Shown: positions 1 to 10,266, counted from the first letter of the stretch. The stretch is DNA of 64,000 bases from Gymnodinialimonas sp. 202GB13-11 (GCF_040932485.1 NZ_JBFRBH010000001.1:3336212-3400211), one strand, 5' to 3'. A program made the numbers and translations. Notes: generated by a model not told the origin, from the sequence alone.

Positions 1-1
1 G

Positions 2-538
2 GCCGAAGGGCCAACATCCGACATGATGCAGCACGCCCCGATGAACACGCTGGTGTCGATCACGTCGTCGGCGATGTCCGTGCTTTATACGCAGTTCGTG
101 GCACTTCTGTGCATCTTGTTGATGATCCACACACTCATCGAACCGGTTGAGATTCATTATTGGCCGGGTGCGCTGGGAATGTTTGTCTTGTCCTGGTTCT
201 CAGGCGTCGTGCTGGGGATCATCTTCATGGCGTTGAAGATCTGGTTTCCCGATGTCATTGGCATCCTGTCGATGGTCTATATCCGCGCGAACATGATCTT
301 TTCGGGCAAGATGTTCGTGGCCAACGCCATGCCGGCAATGATGCTGCCGGTTTTCACATGGAACCCGCTCTTCCACATCATCGACCAGGCGCGCGGGCAT
401 ATCTTCGTGAACTACATCCCCCACAACACGAATTGGGAATATCCATTCTACATTTCGCTGGTGTTCCTGCTGTTCGGCATGATGCTGGAGCACTACACCC
501 GCCAGCATGCCTCGGCGAGCTGGGGCGCCAAGCGCTAA
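2..538 (+). CDS. ABC-2 type polysaccharide exporter permease, 3' part
   Basis: The reading frame is open to the left edge, so the N-terminus lies outside the window; the first internal ATG is at 23. About 178 residues remain, with several hydrophobic segments and a C-terminal part (FTWNPLFHIIDQARG, then NYIPHNTNWEYP) typical of KpsM/Wzm-like ABC-2 permeases that export capsular or O-antigen polysaccharide with a separate ATPase. Family members are about 260 residues, so roughly a third is missing. The partner ATPase would be expected further left. Family membership is fairly sure from the membrane pattern; the exported substrate cannot be told. Confidence 0.72.
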   Translation, partial: AEGPTSDMMQHAPMNTLVSITSSAMSVLYTQFVALLCILLMIHTLIEPVEIHYWPGALGMFVLSWFSGVVLGIIFMALKIWFPDVIGILSMVYIRANMIFSGKMFVANAMPAMMLPVFTWNPLFHIIDQARGHIFVNYIPHNTNWEYPFYISLVFLLFGMMLEHYTRQHASASWGAKR

Positions 539-541
539 GCT

Positions 542-1141
542 CTACTCCACAACGCGCAGGGTCAGGTTGATCCGTCCGCCATTGGGCAACAGGGTGGAGG
601 AACCCGCGCGCAGACGGTCGATACCGTGGTAGTTCAACCGCGCCTCCCCCCCCATCACGGCAACATCACCAGATTTCAGCCAGATGGATTGGGTCTTTCC
701 ACCACGCTCCGGCCCACCGACGCGAAACAACGCATCATCCCCCAACGATATCGAGACAACCGGCATCTCGAAATTCGCTTCGTCCCGGTCCTGATGCATC
801 CCCATCTTTGCATCGGCATCATAGAAGTTGATCAGGCAAGACTGCGGGTCACAAGAAACCCCCGACAGATCGCGCCAGACAGTCTTGGCAATCGCCGGGA
901 TCGGTGGCCATTCCGGCCCATCCGGATGCGTGCGCTCATACCGATATCCGGCCCTGTCCGAAATCCAGCCATACCGCCCGGCAGAGGTCATGCGGACCGA
1001 CATTTTCTGGCCCCGCCGCGTTTCTGGCCGGAACAGCGGTGCGGCGCGCACAACCCGCCGGACCTGCTCCACCAGATCGGCCTGTTGCCCTGCATCAAGC
1101 ACCGCCTGATGCACCTTTATCCCGCCAACATCGACAATCAT
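542..1141 (-). CDS. alkB: AlkB-like 2-oxoglutarate/Fe(II) DNA dealkylase
   Basis: Oxidative demethylase that repairs 1-methyladenine and 3-methylcytosine in DNA, using Fe(II), oxygen and 2-oxoglutarate. The 199-residue protein carries the diagnostic NFYDAD (105-110) and the iron ligands H116-x-D118 and H172, with 2-oxoglutarate-binding arginines near R190 and R196. Length is close to that of other bacterial AlkB proteins. It is convergent with the exporter permease (3 bp apart) and divergent from dnaK. There is no adjacent ada, so SOS or Ada control is not implied by context. The call is secure at the family level. Confidence 0.93.
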   Translation of the reverse strand: MIVDVGGIKVHQAVLDAGQQADLVEQVRRVVRAAPLFRPETRRGQKMSVRMTSAGRYGWISDRAGYRYERTHPDGPEWPPIPAIAKTVWRDLSGVSCDPQSCLINFYDADAKMGMHQDRDEANFEMPVVSISLGDDALFRVGGPERGGKTQSIWLKSGDVAVMGGEARLNYHGIDRLRAGSSTLLPNGGRINLTLRVVE

Positions 1142-1175
1142 CGCAATTTCCCCGCGATTCCACTTGTCCGGACCG

Positions 1176-1204
1176 CTTGCAGCCCCAAAACCGCCTACTT
1201 ATAT
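1176..1204 (+). promoter_or_regulatory. RpoH (sigma-32) type promoter of dnaK
   Basis: CTTG (1176-1179), an 18-base spacer, then CTTATAT (1198-1204). This fits the alphaproteobacterial RpoH pattern CTTG-N17/18-CYTATNT at every fixed position. It lies 118 bp upstream of the dnaK start in the 180-bp alkB-dnaK gap, where heat-shock control is expected. No CIRCE inverted repeat was seen, although hrcA is nearby. The match is read by eye and no start site is known. Confidence 0.55.
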
Positions 1205-1321
1205 ACCCTCCGAACTCACACGGGCACCTTGGTGCTCACTTCAGTCATTGGCAATGGCGGCACGGGGGCCGCAGGGTCGGACCCGCTCCCGCCTGTTCGC
1301 TTTAAGAAAGGGACATGACAC

Positions 1322-3247
1322 ATGGCCAAAGTTATCGGTATCGACCTCGGTACGACGAACTCTTGCGTTGCAATCATGGACGGCTCGCAGCCGCGCGTGA
1401 TTGAAAACTCCGAAGGGGCACGCACCACACCCTCCATCGTCGCCTTCACGGATGATGAACGCCTCGCGGGCCAAGCGGCCAAGCGTCAGGCCGTCACCAA
1501 CCCGGAAAACACCATCTTCGGCGTCAAGCGCCTGATCGGTCGCCGGATTGATGATGAACATCTGGAAAAAGACAAAAAGAACCTGCCGTTCAACGTCATC
1601 GATGGCGGGAATGGCGACGCATGGGTCGAAGCCAAGGGTGAAAAGTACAGCCCGTCGCAGATCTCCGCGTTCATCCTTCAGAAGATGAAGGAAACCGCCG
1701 AATCCTACCTCGGCGAAGACGTGACCCAAGCAGTCATCACCGTCCCCGCCTACTTCAACGACGCCCAGCGTCAGGCCACCAAAGACGCCGGCAAGATCGC
1801 AGGCCTCGAAGTCCTGCGCATCATCAATGAGCCGACGGCGGCAGCGCTCGCCTATGGCCTCGACAAGGATGAGACGAAGACGATCGCGGTCTATGACCTC
1901 GGCGGCGGTACGTTCGACGTGACCATCCTCGAAATCGACGACGGCCTCTTCGAAGTGAAATCCACCAACGGCGACACGTTCCTCGGCGGTGAAGACTTCG
2001 ACATGCGCATCGTGAACTACCTCGCGGATGAGTTCAAAAAGGAACACGGCACCGACCTGACGCAAGACAAGATGGCGCTCCAGCGCCTCAAGGAAGCGGC
2101 AGAAAAGGCCAAGATCGAGCTGTCGTCCTCGACCCAGACCGAGATCAACCAACCGTTCATCTCCATGGGTTCTAACGGCCAGCCGCTGCACATGGTCATG
2201 AAGCTGACTCGTGCGAAGCTGGAAAGCCTCGTGTCGGACCTGATCAAAGCGTCCCTCAAGCCCTGCGCCGCAGCGCTCAAGGATGCGGGACTGTCGAAAG
2301 GTGAAATCGACGAAGTCGTCCTCGTCGGCGGCATGACCCGTATGCCCAAGGTGATCGAGGAAGTGACCAACTTCTTCGGCAAAGAACCCCATAAGGGTGT
2401 GAACCCCGACGAAGTCGTCGCCATGGGCGCCGCCGTTCAGGCCGGTGTTCTGCAAGGCGACGTCAAGGACGTGGTTCTGCTCGACGTGACGCCCCTGTCG
2501 CTCGGCATCGAAACCCTAGGCGGTGTCTTCACCCGCCTGATCGACCGCAACACGACGATCCCAACGAAGAAGTCGCAGATCTTCTCGACCGCGGAAGACA
2601 ACCAGAACGCCGTGACGATCCGTGTGTTCCAGGGCGAACGTGAAATGGCCGCAGACAACAAGATGCTCGGCCAGTTCAACCTCGAAAACATCCCACCCGC
2701 CCCGCGCGGCGTGCCGCAGATCGAGGTGACGTTCGACATCGACGCCAACGGCATCGTGTCCGTCGGCGCCAAGGACAAGGGCACCGGCAAGGAACAGCAG
2801 ATCACGATCCAGGCCTCCGGTGGTCTCAGCGATGACGACATCGAAGCCATGGTCCGCGAAGCCGAGGAGAATGCCGAGGCCGACAAGGACCGCAAGGATC
2901 TGGTGGAAACCAAGAACCAGGCCGAAAGCCTTATCCACGGCACCGAGAAGTCGATGGAAGAGCATGGCGATAAGGTCGACGCGTCCACGATCGAGGCGAT
3001 CGAACTGGCGCTGAACGCTCTGAAAGAGACGCTCGAGACTGAAGACGCGGCCAAGATCAAAGGCGGCATCCAGAACGTGACCGAAGCGGCCATGCGTCTG
3101 GGCGAGGCCATCTACAAGGCCGAGCAGGAGAAGTCCGAGGCGGCCTCCGACGATGCCGAGGATGAAGACGAGCAGCGCGGTGTCGATGAAGACATCGTGG
3201 ATGCCGACTTCGAAGATCTGAACGACGACGACCGCAACCGCGGCTGA
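1322..3247 (+). CDS. dnaK: Chaperone DnaK (Hsp70)
   Basis: ATP-dependent Hsp70 chaperone that folds and disaggregates proteins with DnaJ and GrpE. The 641 residues show the N-terminal ATPase signature [13 protein letters not shown] (5-17), the second phosphate loop DLGGGTFDV near 195, the [10 protein letters not shown] segment near 340, the interdomain linker [15 protein letters not shown], and an acidic C-terminal tail ([20 protein letters not shown]). Length is normal. The ATG at 1322 has an AAGGGA-type ribosome site about 10 bases before it. dnaJ follows after 71 bp that contain a strong hairpin, and grpE and hrcA are 7 kb away. An RpoH-type promoter lies upstream. Confidence 0.99.
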   Translation: MAKVIGIDLGTTNSCVAIMDGSQPRVIENSEGARTTPSIVAFTDDERLAGQAAKRQAVTNPENTIFGVKRLIGRRIDDEHLEKDKKNLPFNVIDGGNGDAWVEAKGEKYSPSQISAFILQKMKETAESYLGEDVTQAVITVPAYFNDAQRQATKDAGKIAGLEVLRIINEPTAAALAYGLDKDETKTIAVYDLGGGTFDVTILEIDDGLFEVKSTNGDTFLGGEDFDMRIVNYLADEFKKEHGTDLTQDKMALQRLKEAAEKAKIELSSSTQTEINQPFISMGSNGQPLHMVMKLTRAKLESLVSDLIKASLKPCAAALKDAGLSKGEIDEVVLVGGMTRMPKVIEEVTNFFGKEPHKGVNPDEVVAMGAAVQAGVLQGDVKDVVLLDVTPLSLGIETLGGVFTRLIDRNTTIPTKKSQIFSTAEDNQNAVTIRVFQGEREMAADNKMLGQFNLENIPPAPRGVPQIEVTFDIDANGIVSVGAKDKGTGKEQQITIQASGGLSDDDIEAMVREAEENAEADKDRKDLVETKNQAESLIHGTEKSMEEHGDKVDASTIEAIELALNALKETLETEDAAKIKGGIQNVTEAAMRLGEAIYKAEQEKSEAASDDAEDEDEQRGVDEDIVDADFEDLNDDDRNRG

Positions 3248-3266
3248 TCGCGATTTGACCCCATGC

Positions 3267-3294
3267 GGCCGGCTGGGGGATACCCCGGCCGGCC
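3267..3294 (+). terminator. Strong intercistronic hairpin between dnaK and dnaJ
   Basis: A 12-bp stem (3267-3278 with 3283-3294, one G-T pair) closed by the tetraloop GATA. No T-run follows, so it is more likely an attenuator or an RNA-stabilising 3' structure for dnaK mRNA than a full terminator. This would give more DnaK than DnaJ from one transcript. Confidence 0.6.
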
Positions 3295-3318
3295 CATGTA
3301 TTTCCGAAAGGGAAACTC

Positions 3319-4473
3319 ATGGCAAAACGCGATTATTACGAAGTCCTCGGCGTCGCCAAAGGCGCTGGCGCGGATGAGATCAAGAAGGCCTATCGCAAGA
3401 AGGCCAAGGAACTTCATCCCGACCGCAACGCCGACAACCCCGACGCAGAAGCCCAGTTCAAGGAAGCGAACGAAGCCTATGACGTCTTGAAGGATGCCGA
3501 CAAGAAAGCCGCCTATGACCGCTTCGGTCATGCGGCCTTTGACGGCGGCATGGGCGGTGGACCACGGGCGAATCCCGGCGGGCAGGGCGATTTCGCCTCT
3601 GCCTTCTCGGACGTGTTCGAAGACCTCTTCGGCGATTTCATGGGTGGTCAACGCGGTCGCCCCGGCGGTGGACGCAATCGCGCCTCCCGCGGCTCCGACC
3701 TCCGTTACAATCTGAAAATCAGCCTCGAAGAAGCACATTCGGGCCTGACGAAGCAGATCACCGTCCCCGCGTCCGTTGCATGTGATAGCTGTGATGGCAC
3801 CGGGTCCGAGGCTGGCGCAGAACCGACGACCTGCCCGACATGTTCCGGCATGGGAAAGGTCCGCGCCCAGCAAGGGTTCTTCACCGTCGAACGCACCTGC
3901 CCGACATGCTCCGGCATGGGCCAGATCGTCAAAAACCCCTGCCGCACCTGCGGCGGCGCTGGCCGGACGGAGAAGGAACGCGCGCTGTCGGTGAACATCC
4001 CCGCAGGCGTCGAAACCGGCACACGCATCCGCCTTTCTGGCGAAGGCGAAGCCGGTCTGCGCGGCGGTCCGCAAGGCGACCTCTACATCTTTGTCGAAGT
4101 CGCCGACCATCCGCTCTTCCAGCGCGATGGGACGGACCTGTTCTGCCGCGTGCCCGTCTCCATGGTCTCCGCCGCTTTGGGTGGTGAGATTGAGGTGCCG
4201 ACAATCGACGGCGGTCGTTCCCGCGTGAAGGTTCCCGAAGGCTCCCAATCCGGGCGTCAAATGCGTCTGCGCAGCAAGGGCATGCCCGCCCTGCGCGGCC
4301 CGGGCGTCGGCGATATGTATATCGAACTTCAGATTGAAACGCCTGTGAACCTCACCAGCGATCAGCGCGACTTGCTCAAGCAACTCGACGAAAGCCTGAA
4401 GAAGTCGAACAACCCGAATGCGTCGGGCTTCTTCGACAAGGTCAAAACCTTCTGGGATTCGATCAAAGAGTGA
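3319..4473 (+). CDS. dnaJ: Co-chaperone DnaJ (Hsp40)
   Basis: Stimulates DnaK ATPase and delivers unfolded substrates. The 384-residue protein has the J domain with the HPD triad at 33-35, a Gly/Phe-rich region (about 74-122), and four zinc-binding CxxCxGxG repeats at 155-162, 172-179, 194-201 and 208-215, followed by the C-terminal substrate-binding beta domains. Type I DnaJ, full length. The start ATG at 3319 is preceded by GAAAGGGAAA, a purine-rich ribosome site. It forms an operon with dnaK and ends at a rho-independent terminator. Confidence 0.98.
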   Translation: MAKRDYYEVLGVAKGAGADEIKKAYRKKAKELHPDRNADNPDAEAQFKEANEAYDVLKDADKKAAYDRFGHAAFDGGMGGGPRANPGGQGDFASAFSDVFEDLFGDFMGGQRGRPGGGRNRASRGSDLRYNLKISLEEAHSGLTKQITVPASVACDSCDGTGSEAGAEPTTCPTCSGMGKVRAQQGFFTVERTCPTCSGMGQIVKNPCRTCGGAGRTEKERALSVNIPAGVETGTRIRLSGEGEAGLRGGPQGDLYIFVEVADHPLFQRDGTDLFCRVPVSMVSAALGGEIEVPTIDGGRSRVKVPEGSQSGRQMRLRSKGMPALRGPGVGDMYIELQIETPVNLTSDQRDLLKQLDESLKKSNNPNASGFFDKVKTFWDSIKE

Positions 4474-4514
4474 TTCCGTAGACCGGGCCTCGGCCCGGAT
4501 GCACAACCGTAAGA

Positions 4515-4549
4515 AAGAAGCCCCCGCCATATCCGGTCGGGGGCTTCTT
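4515..4549. terminator. Rho-independent terminator, probably bidirectional
   Basis: A 12-bp perfect stem (4515-4526 with 4538-4549) and an 11-nt loop. The left side is A-rich (AAGAAAG) and the right side T-rich (TTCTTCGTTTG). It lies 41 bp after dnaJ and about 93 bp beyond the end of the convergent maeB, so it can serve both. Confidence 0.8.
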
Positions 4550-4642
4550 CGTTTGTGCTCGAAGGCTGGCGCACCACCACATCTTGGTAGTTACGAAATA
4601 ACTACAGATTCACTACAGGTTCTTTACGCCAATTTCGGCCCC

Positions 4643-6907
4643 TCAGACCCGCCCAATCTCACACGCCGCCATCACTGCCATGTTCAGAATGTCGTTCGCG
4701 GTGGAGACCGTCGACGCGATCTGAACCGGCCGATCCAAGCCCGTCAAAATTGGCCCAATCACGGTCGCCCCCGCCATCTCCTGCATCAGCTTCACCGAAA
4801 TCGAAGCCGAATGCCGCGCAGGCACAACAAGGATATTCGCGGGGCCCGAAAGCCGGTTGAACGGATACTGTTCCCGCGTCGCCGGGTTCAGCGCCACGTC
4901 CACCGTCATCTCGCCCTCATACTCGAAATCCACACCCTTCGCGTCCAACACCAGCGGCGCGTGATGCATCTTCTCCGCCCGCTCCGACACCGGATATCCA
5001 AAGGTCGAGAAGCTCACAAAAGCGACCCGAGGCTCCAGCCCCAGACCGCGCGCTACCGCCGCCCCACGCTCAGCAATCAGCGCCAGATCTTCATCGCTCG
5101 GCCACTCATGCACCAGCGTGTCACCGATCAAAACGATCCGCCCTTTGTGGAGCAAAGCCGTCACGCCAACCGCGCCGTCCTCAGCCTTCACGTCAAAGAC
5201 TTTGCCAATCATCTCAAGCGCCTGCGCACTTTTGCGGGTCGCCCCCGTGACCAGCCCGTCGCCATGTCCATGGGCCAGCATCAGGGCCGAGAACACATGC
5301 CGATCCCGCGCTGCCAGCCGGTGAATATCGCTCGCATCATGCCCCTTCCGCTGCAGCCGCTCGTAAAGGAAATCCTTGTACGTATCGAGGTGCCGGGTAT
5401 TGGCCGCGTTCACGATCTCCAACTCGCGCACGGCATCGCCCAGCCCTGCGCCTTCCAGCTTCTCCTTCACATCCGCATCGCGCCCCACAACCAGCGCTTT
5501 GCCAAGCCCCTGCCGCTGATACGCCACCGCCGCACGCAGCACGCGCACATCGTCGCCCTCCGCAAAGATCATCCGCGCCTGAGCATTCTTCGCCCGCGCA
5601 TAAACGCCCTGCAGGATTGAAGACGTCGGATCCATCCGCGCCTGCAAATCTTTGGCATACCCGTCCAGATCAATGATCGGCCGCCGCGCAGCACCGGTAT
5701 CCATCCCGGCCTGCGCCACCGCTGGCGGGATCGTGTAAATCAAACGCGGATCAAACGGCGTCGGAATAATGTAATCTCTTCCGAAGCTTAGCTTCCGCCC
5801 ATAGGCCATCGCCACTTCGTCCGGCACATCCTCCCGCGCCAGTTCAGCCAGCGCTCGCGCGCAGGCAATCTTCATCTCGTCATTGATCGCTCGCGCGTGC
5901 ACATCCAACGCGCCCCGGAATAGATACGGGAAGCCCAAAACGTTGTTCACCTGGTTCGGGTAATCCGACCGCCCCGTCGCCACGATCGCATCCGCCCGCA
6001 CGGCCTGCGCCTCTTCCGGCGTGATCTCTGGGTCCGGGTTCGCCATGGCGAAGATGACCGGATTATCGGCCATGCTCTTAACCATGTCCGGCGTGACAGC
6101 ACCCTTGACCGAAACGCCAAGGAACACGTCGGCGCCTTCCATCGCTTCTTCCAGCGTGCGTAGCTTGGTTGAGATGGCGTGACCAGACTTCCACTGGTTC
6201 ATCCCCTCGGTCCGGCCCTGATAAATAACGCCTTTCGTATCGCAAACGATGCAATTCTCGTGGCGTGCACCCATCGCTTTCAACAGCTCGATACACGCAA
6301 TCCCCGCAGCCCCGGCGCCGTTGAGGACGATCTTACAATCCTCGATCTTCTTGCCGCTGAGGTGCAGCGCGTTAATCAAGCCAGCCGCACAAATCACCGC
6401 CGTCCCGTGCTGGTCGTCATGGAACACCGGGATATCCATGATCTCTTTCAACTGCTGCTCGATCATGAAGCATTCGGGCGCTTTGATATCCTCAAGGTTG
6501 ATGCCGCCAAAAGTCGGCCCCATCAGCTTCACGGCGTTCACAAATTCATCGACGTCTTCGGTATCAAGCTCAATATCAATCGAATTCACGTCCGCGAACC
6601 GTTTGAACAGAACCGACTTGCCTTCCATCACCGGTTTTGAGGCCAGCGCACCGAGGTTACCAAGCCCTAGAACCGCCGTCCCGTTGGAGATCACGGCGAC
6701 CATGTTGCCCTTGGTCGTGTAATCGTAGGCCGTCTCAGGCTTCTCTGCGATCACCTCGCACGGCACAGCCACACCTGGCGAATAGGCCAGCGAAAGGTCG
6801 CGCTGCGTGGCCATCGGCGTGGACGCGTTGATGTCGATCTTCCCCGGGCTCGGCTCAAGATGATAGGCCAGCGCCTCTTCGCGGGTGATCTTCTGTTTGT
6901 CGGCCAT
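4643..6907 (-). CDS. maeB: NADP-dependent malic enzyme with phosphotransacetylase-like domain
   Basis: Decarboxylates malate to pyruvate with reduction of NADP, linking the TCA cycle to gluconeogenesis and NADPH supply. At 754 residues it has the two-part MaeB architecture: an N-terminal malic enzyme (about 1-430) with the HDDQHGTA and NGAGAAG segments of the metal- and NAD(P)-binding domains, and a C-terminal phosphotransacetylase-like domain (about 430-754) that in characterised homologues acts as a regulatory acetyl-CoA sensor rather than a catalyst. The start ATG is preceded by GGAGAGGG. Divergent from mutS across 117 bp. Confidence 0.95.
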   Translation of the reverse strand: MADKQKITREEALAYHLEPSPGKIDINASTPMATQRDLSLAYSPGVAVPCEVIAEKPETAYDYTTKGNMVAVISNGTAVLGLGNLGALASKPVMEGKSVLFKRFADVNSIDIELDTEDVDEFVNAVKLMGPTFGGINLEDIKAPECFMIEQQLKEIMDIPVFHDDQHGTAVICAAGLINALHLSGKKIEDCKIVLNGAGAAGIACIELLKAMGARHENCIVCDTKGVIYQGRTEGMNQWKSGHAISTKLRTLEEAMEGADVFLGVSVKGAVTPDMVKSMADNPVIFAMANPDPEITPEEAQAVRADAIVATGRSDYPNQVNNVLGFPYLFRGALDVHARAINDEMKIACARALAELAREDVPDEVAMAYGRKLSFGRDYIIPTPFDPRLIYTIPPAVAQAGMDTGAARRPIIDLDGYAKDLQARMDPTSSILQGVYARAKNAQARMIFAEGDDVRVLRAAVAYQRQGLGKALVVGRDADVKEKLEGAGLGDAVRELEIVNAANTRHLDTYKDFLYERLQRKGHDASDIHRLAARDRHVFSALMLAHGHGDGLVTGATRKSAQALEMIGKVFDVKAEDGAVGVTALLHKGRIVLIGDTLVHEWPSDEDLALIAERGAAVARGLGLEPRVAFVSFSTFGYPVSERAEKMHHAPLVLDAKGVDFEYEGEMTVDVALNPATREQYPFNRLSGPANILVVPARHSASISVKLMQEMAGATVIGPILTGLDRPVQIASTVSTANDILNMAVMAACEIGRV

Positions 6908-7024
6908 TTTCGCCCTCTCCTCCGGTGCTTAGACGGCATAGCGCGCCCTTGCGCAATTTCGCAACCGATTGCGCTTCAATCCCGCAGTTTCCTTGCGTAG
7001 ATTCGGCCTCAAGGGGGTGCGGTC

Positions 7025-9664
7025 ATGAACGCGCAAGTCACGCCGATGATGGCGCAATATCTTGAGATCAAGGCGCAGCACCCGGATGCGATCCTGTTCT
7101 ATCGCATGGGCGATTTCTACGAGATGTTCTTCGACGATGCCGTCGCCGCGGCTGAGGCGTTGGACATCGCCCTGACCAAGCGCGGCAAGCATGACGGCGA
7201 CGATATTCCCATGTGTGGCGTACCCGCACACAGTGCCGAATCCTACCTTTTGACTCTGATCCGCAAGGGTTTCCGCGTTGCCATTGGCGAGCAGATGGAA
7301 AGCCCGGAAGAGGCGAAAAAGCGTGGCTCGAAGTCCGTCGTCAAGCGCGATGTCGTGCGCGTCGTCACCCCCGGCACGTTAACCGAAGACACCCTGCTTG
7401 AGGCCCGTCGCCACAACTACCTCGCGGCCTATACCGAGGTGCGCGGCGACGGTGCGCTGGCGTGGTGCGACATCTCCACTGGCGACTTCCGCGTGATGCC
7501 CTGCCCGCCGGTGCGTCTTGGCCCCGAACTCGCGCGGCTGTCGCCTAAGGAAGTGCTCGTGTCCGATGGTCTCGAAATCGAACGCCAGGACGCGATGATT
7601 GAGTTGGGCGCTGCCGTAACGCCACTCTCGCCCGGTTCATTCGACAGCGCATCTGCCGAAAAGCGCCTGACCGCGTTGTTCAACGTCTCAACCCTCGAAG
7701 GGTTTGGCACCTTCGCGCGCCCCGAACTCAGCGCCATGGGCGCATTGATCGATTATCTCGACCTGACCCAGAAGGGCGCGCTGCCGCTGCTCCGCGCCCC
7801 GCGCAAGCAACAGGCCGACCGTCTACTGCAACTCGACACTGCCACGCGGCGCAACTTGGAGCTGACCCACGCGCTTTCCGGTGGTCGCGCAAACTCCCTG
7901 CTTTCCGTCCTCGACCGCACGCTCACTGCCGGTGGCGCGCGCCTGCTCGAACGGCGCCTGACTGGCCCATCCACCGATCTCGAGACGATCCGCGCGCGTC
8001 ATAACGCTGTCGCCTTTTGCGTCTCTGATACGCTGGTTAGAGACGAACTGGAGAGCGAGCTTCGCCGTATCCCGGACCTCGACCGTGCCCTCTCTCGCCT
8101 TGCCCTCGACCGCGGCGGCCCCCGTGATCTAGCCGCAATCCGCGATGGTCTGACCGGGGCCGACCACCTGCAAAAGCGGCTGGAAAGTATCGACCTGCCG
8201 ACGCTCCTCGCCGACGCAGCCGACACCCTCACCGGCCATAATCAACTCATCACTCTGCTCGATGACGCCCTTGTTGCTGAGCCCCCGGTCCAACTCCGCG
8301 ACGGCGGCCTGATCGCGCCCGGCTATCACGCCGAATTAGACGAGGCCCGTACCCTCCGCGACGAAGGCCGGGGCGTGATCGCGGGGATGCAGACGGAATA
8401 TGCCAAGGCTACGGGTGTCCAAAGCCTCAAGATCAAACACAACAACGTCCTGGGCTATTTCATCGAAACGACGGCCACCCATGCCGAGAAGATGCTGAAC
8501 CCGCCGCTCAGCGAACGGTTCATCCACCGCCAGACAACCGCCAACGCCGTTCGTTTCACCACAGTTGAGCTGTCGGACCTTGAGACCAAGATCCTCAACG
8601 CCGGCAATCGCGCGCTTGAAATCGAACGCACTCTCTTCGCCTCCCTCCGCGACGCGATCCTCGACCAACAGGACAAGATCGGAGATGCGGCCCGGGGTCT
8701 GGCCGAGCTTGACCTCGCCAGCGCACTGGCCCGCCGTGCCCGCGAAGGTGATTGGGTTCAGCCTGAAATGTCTGAGGATCGCTCTTTTGAGATAGAAGGT
8801 GCGCGCCATCCCGTGGTCGAAGCCGCCCTCGCCAAAACGGGGGAGCCGTTCATTGCCAATGATTGCACCCTGACCGCAGAAGATGGCGCCGCGATCAACC
8901 TGCTGACCGGCCCGAATATGGCCGGTAAATCGACCTACCTCCGCCAGAACGCCTTAATCGCGATTCTGGCCCAAATCGGCTCATTCGTCCCTGCCACATA
9001 CGCCAAAATCGGCCTCGTCAGCCAAGTGTTCAGCCGGGTTGGCGCATCAGACGATCTCGCCCGTGGCCGCTCAACATTCATGGTCGAAATGGTCGAAACG
9101 GCCACGATCCTGAACCAGGCCGATGACCGCGCTTTGGTGATCCTGGATGAGATCGGGCGCGGCACCGCCACCTATGATGGCCTTTCCATCGCCTGGGCCA
9201 CGCTTGAACATCTGCACGAGACCAACCGCTGCCGTGCGCTCTTTGCGACCCATTACCATGAGATGACCTCGCTCGCGTCGAAACTCGATGGTCTGACCAA
9301 CGCAACAATGGCCGTGAAGGAATGGGAAGGCGAAGTCATCTTCCTGCACGAAGTCCGCGAAGGCGCTGCCGACCGCAGCTACGGCGTGCAGGTCGCCAAA
9401 CTCGCGGGCCTGCCTGACGCCGTGATCCAACGCGCGCAAACCGTCCTCGACGCTCTGGAAAAGGGCGAACGCGAGGGCGGGGAACGCAAGGCCGTCATCG
9501 ACGATCTGCCATTGTTCAGCGCCACACCCGCGCCCGCGCCACGCCCCAGCAAACCATCCGAGGTCGAAGAAAAACTACGCGCCGTGCATCCAGATGAGAT
9601 GACGGCGCGTGAAGCTTTAAACTTGCTCTACGAGCTGAAAGCGCAGCTTACCCAGCAGGGGTAG
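7025..9664 (+). CDS. mutS: DNA mismatch repair protein MutS
   Basis: Recognises base mismatches and small loops and starts mismatch repair with MutL. The 879 residues include the N-terminal mismatch-reading F-Y-E motif (31-33), the Walker A loop GPNMAGKST (about 629-637), and Walker B VILDEIGRGTATYDG. Length is normal for MutS1. The ATG at 7025 follows AAGGGGGTGCGGTC. The last 17 bases overlap the 3' end of the convergent grpE, so neither gene has a separate 3' UTR. No mutL is nearby, as is usual in this order. Confidence 0.98.
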   Translation: MNAQVTPMMAQYLEIKAQHPDAILFYRMGDFYEMFFDDAVAAAEALDIALTKRGKHDGDDIPMCGVPAHSAESYLLTLIRKGFRVAIGEQMESPEEAKKRGSKSVVKRDVVRVVTPGTLTEDTLLEARRHNYLAAYTEVRGDGALAWCDISTGDFRVMPCPPVRLGPELARLSPKEVLVSDGLEIERQDAMIELGAAVTPLSPGSFDSASAEKRLTALFNVSTLEGFGTFARPELSAMGALIDYLDLTQKGALPLLRAPRKQQADRLLQLDTATRRNLELTHALSGGRANSLLSVLDRTLTAGGARLLERRLTGPSTDLETIRARHNAVAFCVSDTLVRDELESELRRIPDLDRALSRLALDRGGPRDLAAIRDGLTGADHLQKRLESIDLPTLLADAADTLTGHNQLITLLDDALVAEPPVQLRDGGLIAPGYHAELDEARTLRDEGRGVIAGMQTEYAKATGVQSLKIKHNNVLGYFIETTATHAEKMLNPPLSERFIHRQTTANAVRFTTVELSDLETKILNAGNRALEIERTLFASLRDAILDQQDKIGDAARGLAELDLASALARRAREGDWVQPEMSEDRSFEIEGARHPVVEAALAKTGEPFIANDCTLTAEDGAAINLLTGPNMAGKSTYLRQNALIAILAQIGSFVPATYAKIGLVSQVFSRVGASDDLARGRSTFMVEMVETATILNQADDRALVILDEIGRGTATYDGLSIAWATLEHLHETNRCRALFATHYHEMTSLASKLDGLTNATMAVKEWEGEVIFLHEVREGAADRSYGVQVAKLAGLPDAVIQRAQTVLDALEKGEREGGERKAVIDDLPLFSATPAPAPRPSKPSEVEEKLRAVHPDEMTAREALNLLYELKAQLTQQG

Positions 9665-10241
9665 ACGACACGCCCACCTGCGCAGGCCGCAACAACCGGT
9701 CGTGCAGCATAAAGCCCGTCGCCGCGACCTGAATGATGTCCCCCGCCTTAGTGTTCGGCACCGGCGCTTCGAACATCGCCTGATGCAGCTGCGGGTCGAA
9801 CTTGTCGCCCACCTCCGGCTGAATCGGCGTGATGCCGTGTTTGCCAAATACATTCAGAAGCTCTTTCAACGTCAACTCAACACCCTCAAGCAGCGGGCCC
9901 GCCGTTTCTTTTGAGGCCTCATCCGCTGCATCCAACGCGCGATGCAGGTTGTCGAACACCGGCAGCAAATCGCGTGACAGCTTCGATCCGCCATAGTGCT
10001 CCGCCTCGCGCCGGTCCCGATCCGCGCGTTTGCGCATATTCTCGGCCTCAGCCAGCGCGCGCAGCATCCGGTCGCGAATCTCGTCCCGCTCCGCCTCAAG
10101 CGCTGCGATCACGGCTTCCGCACCAAGATCAACGCCCTCGCCAAGATCGACCTCGGGCGCATCGCCCAAACCATCTTCGGCCAGCGAAACCTTTGGCTCC
10201 GTGTGCTCGTCTTCGTAGAACTCGTCTTTCGGTTCGCCCAT
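9648..10241 (-). CDS. grpE: Nucleotide exchange factor GrpE
   Basis: Releases ADP from DnaK. The 197-residue protein has an acidic N-terminus (MGEPKDEFYEDEHTEPK), a long coiled-coil region (about 45-100, LEAERDEIRDRMLRALAEAE) and the C-terminal beta-wing with the family signature around LHQAMFEAPV. It lies 25 bp downstream of hrcA on the same strand, the conserved hrcA-grpE operon. Its 3' end overlaps mutS tail to tail by 17 bp. Confidence 0.97.
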   Translation of the reverse strand: MGEPKDEFYEDEHTEPKVSLAEDGLGDAPEVDLGEGVDLGAEAVIAALEAERDEIRDRMLRALAEAENMRKRADRDRREAEHYGGSKLSRDLLPVFDNLHRALDAADEASKETAGPLLEGVELTLKELLNVFGKHGITPIQPEVGDKFDPQLHQAMFEAPVPNTKAGDIIQVAATGFMLHDRLLRPAQVGVSSTPAG

Positions 10242-10266
10242 GTGTCTACCCCAGTGCCTTACCTTC

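Noticed and set aside
1241-2455. 404-residue open frame opposite dnaK
   Set aside because: Antisense shadow of a GC-rich gene with clear Hsp70 homology on the other strand; no ribosome site or recognisable family.
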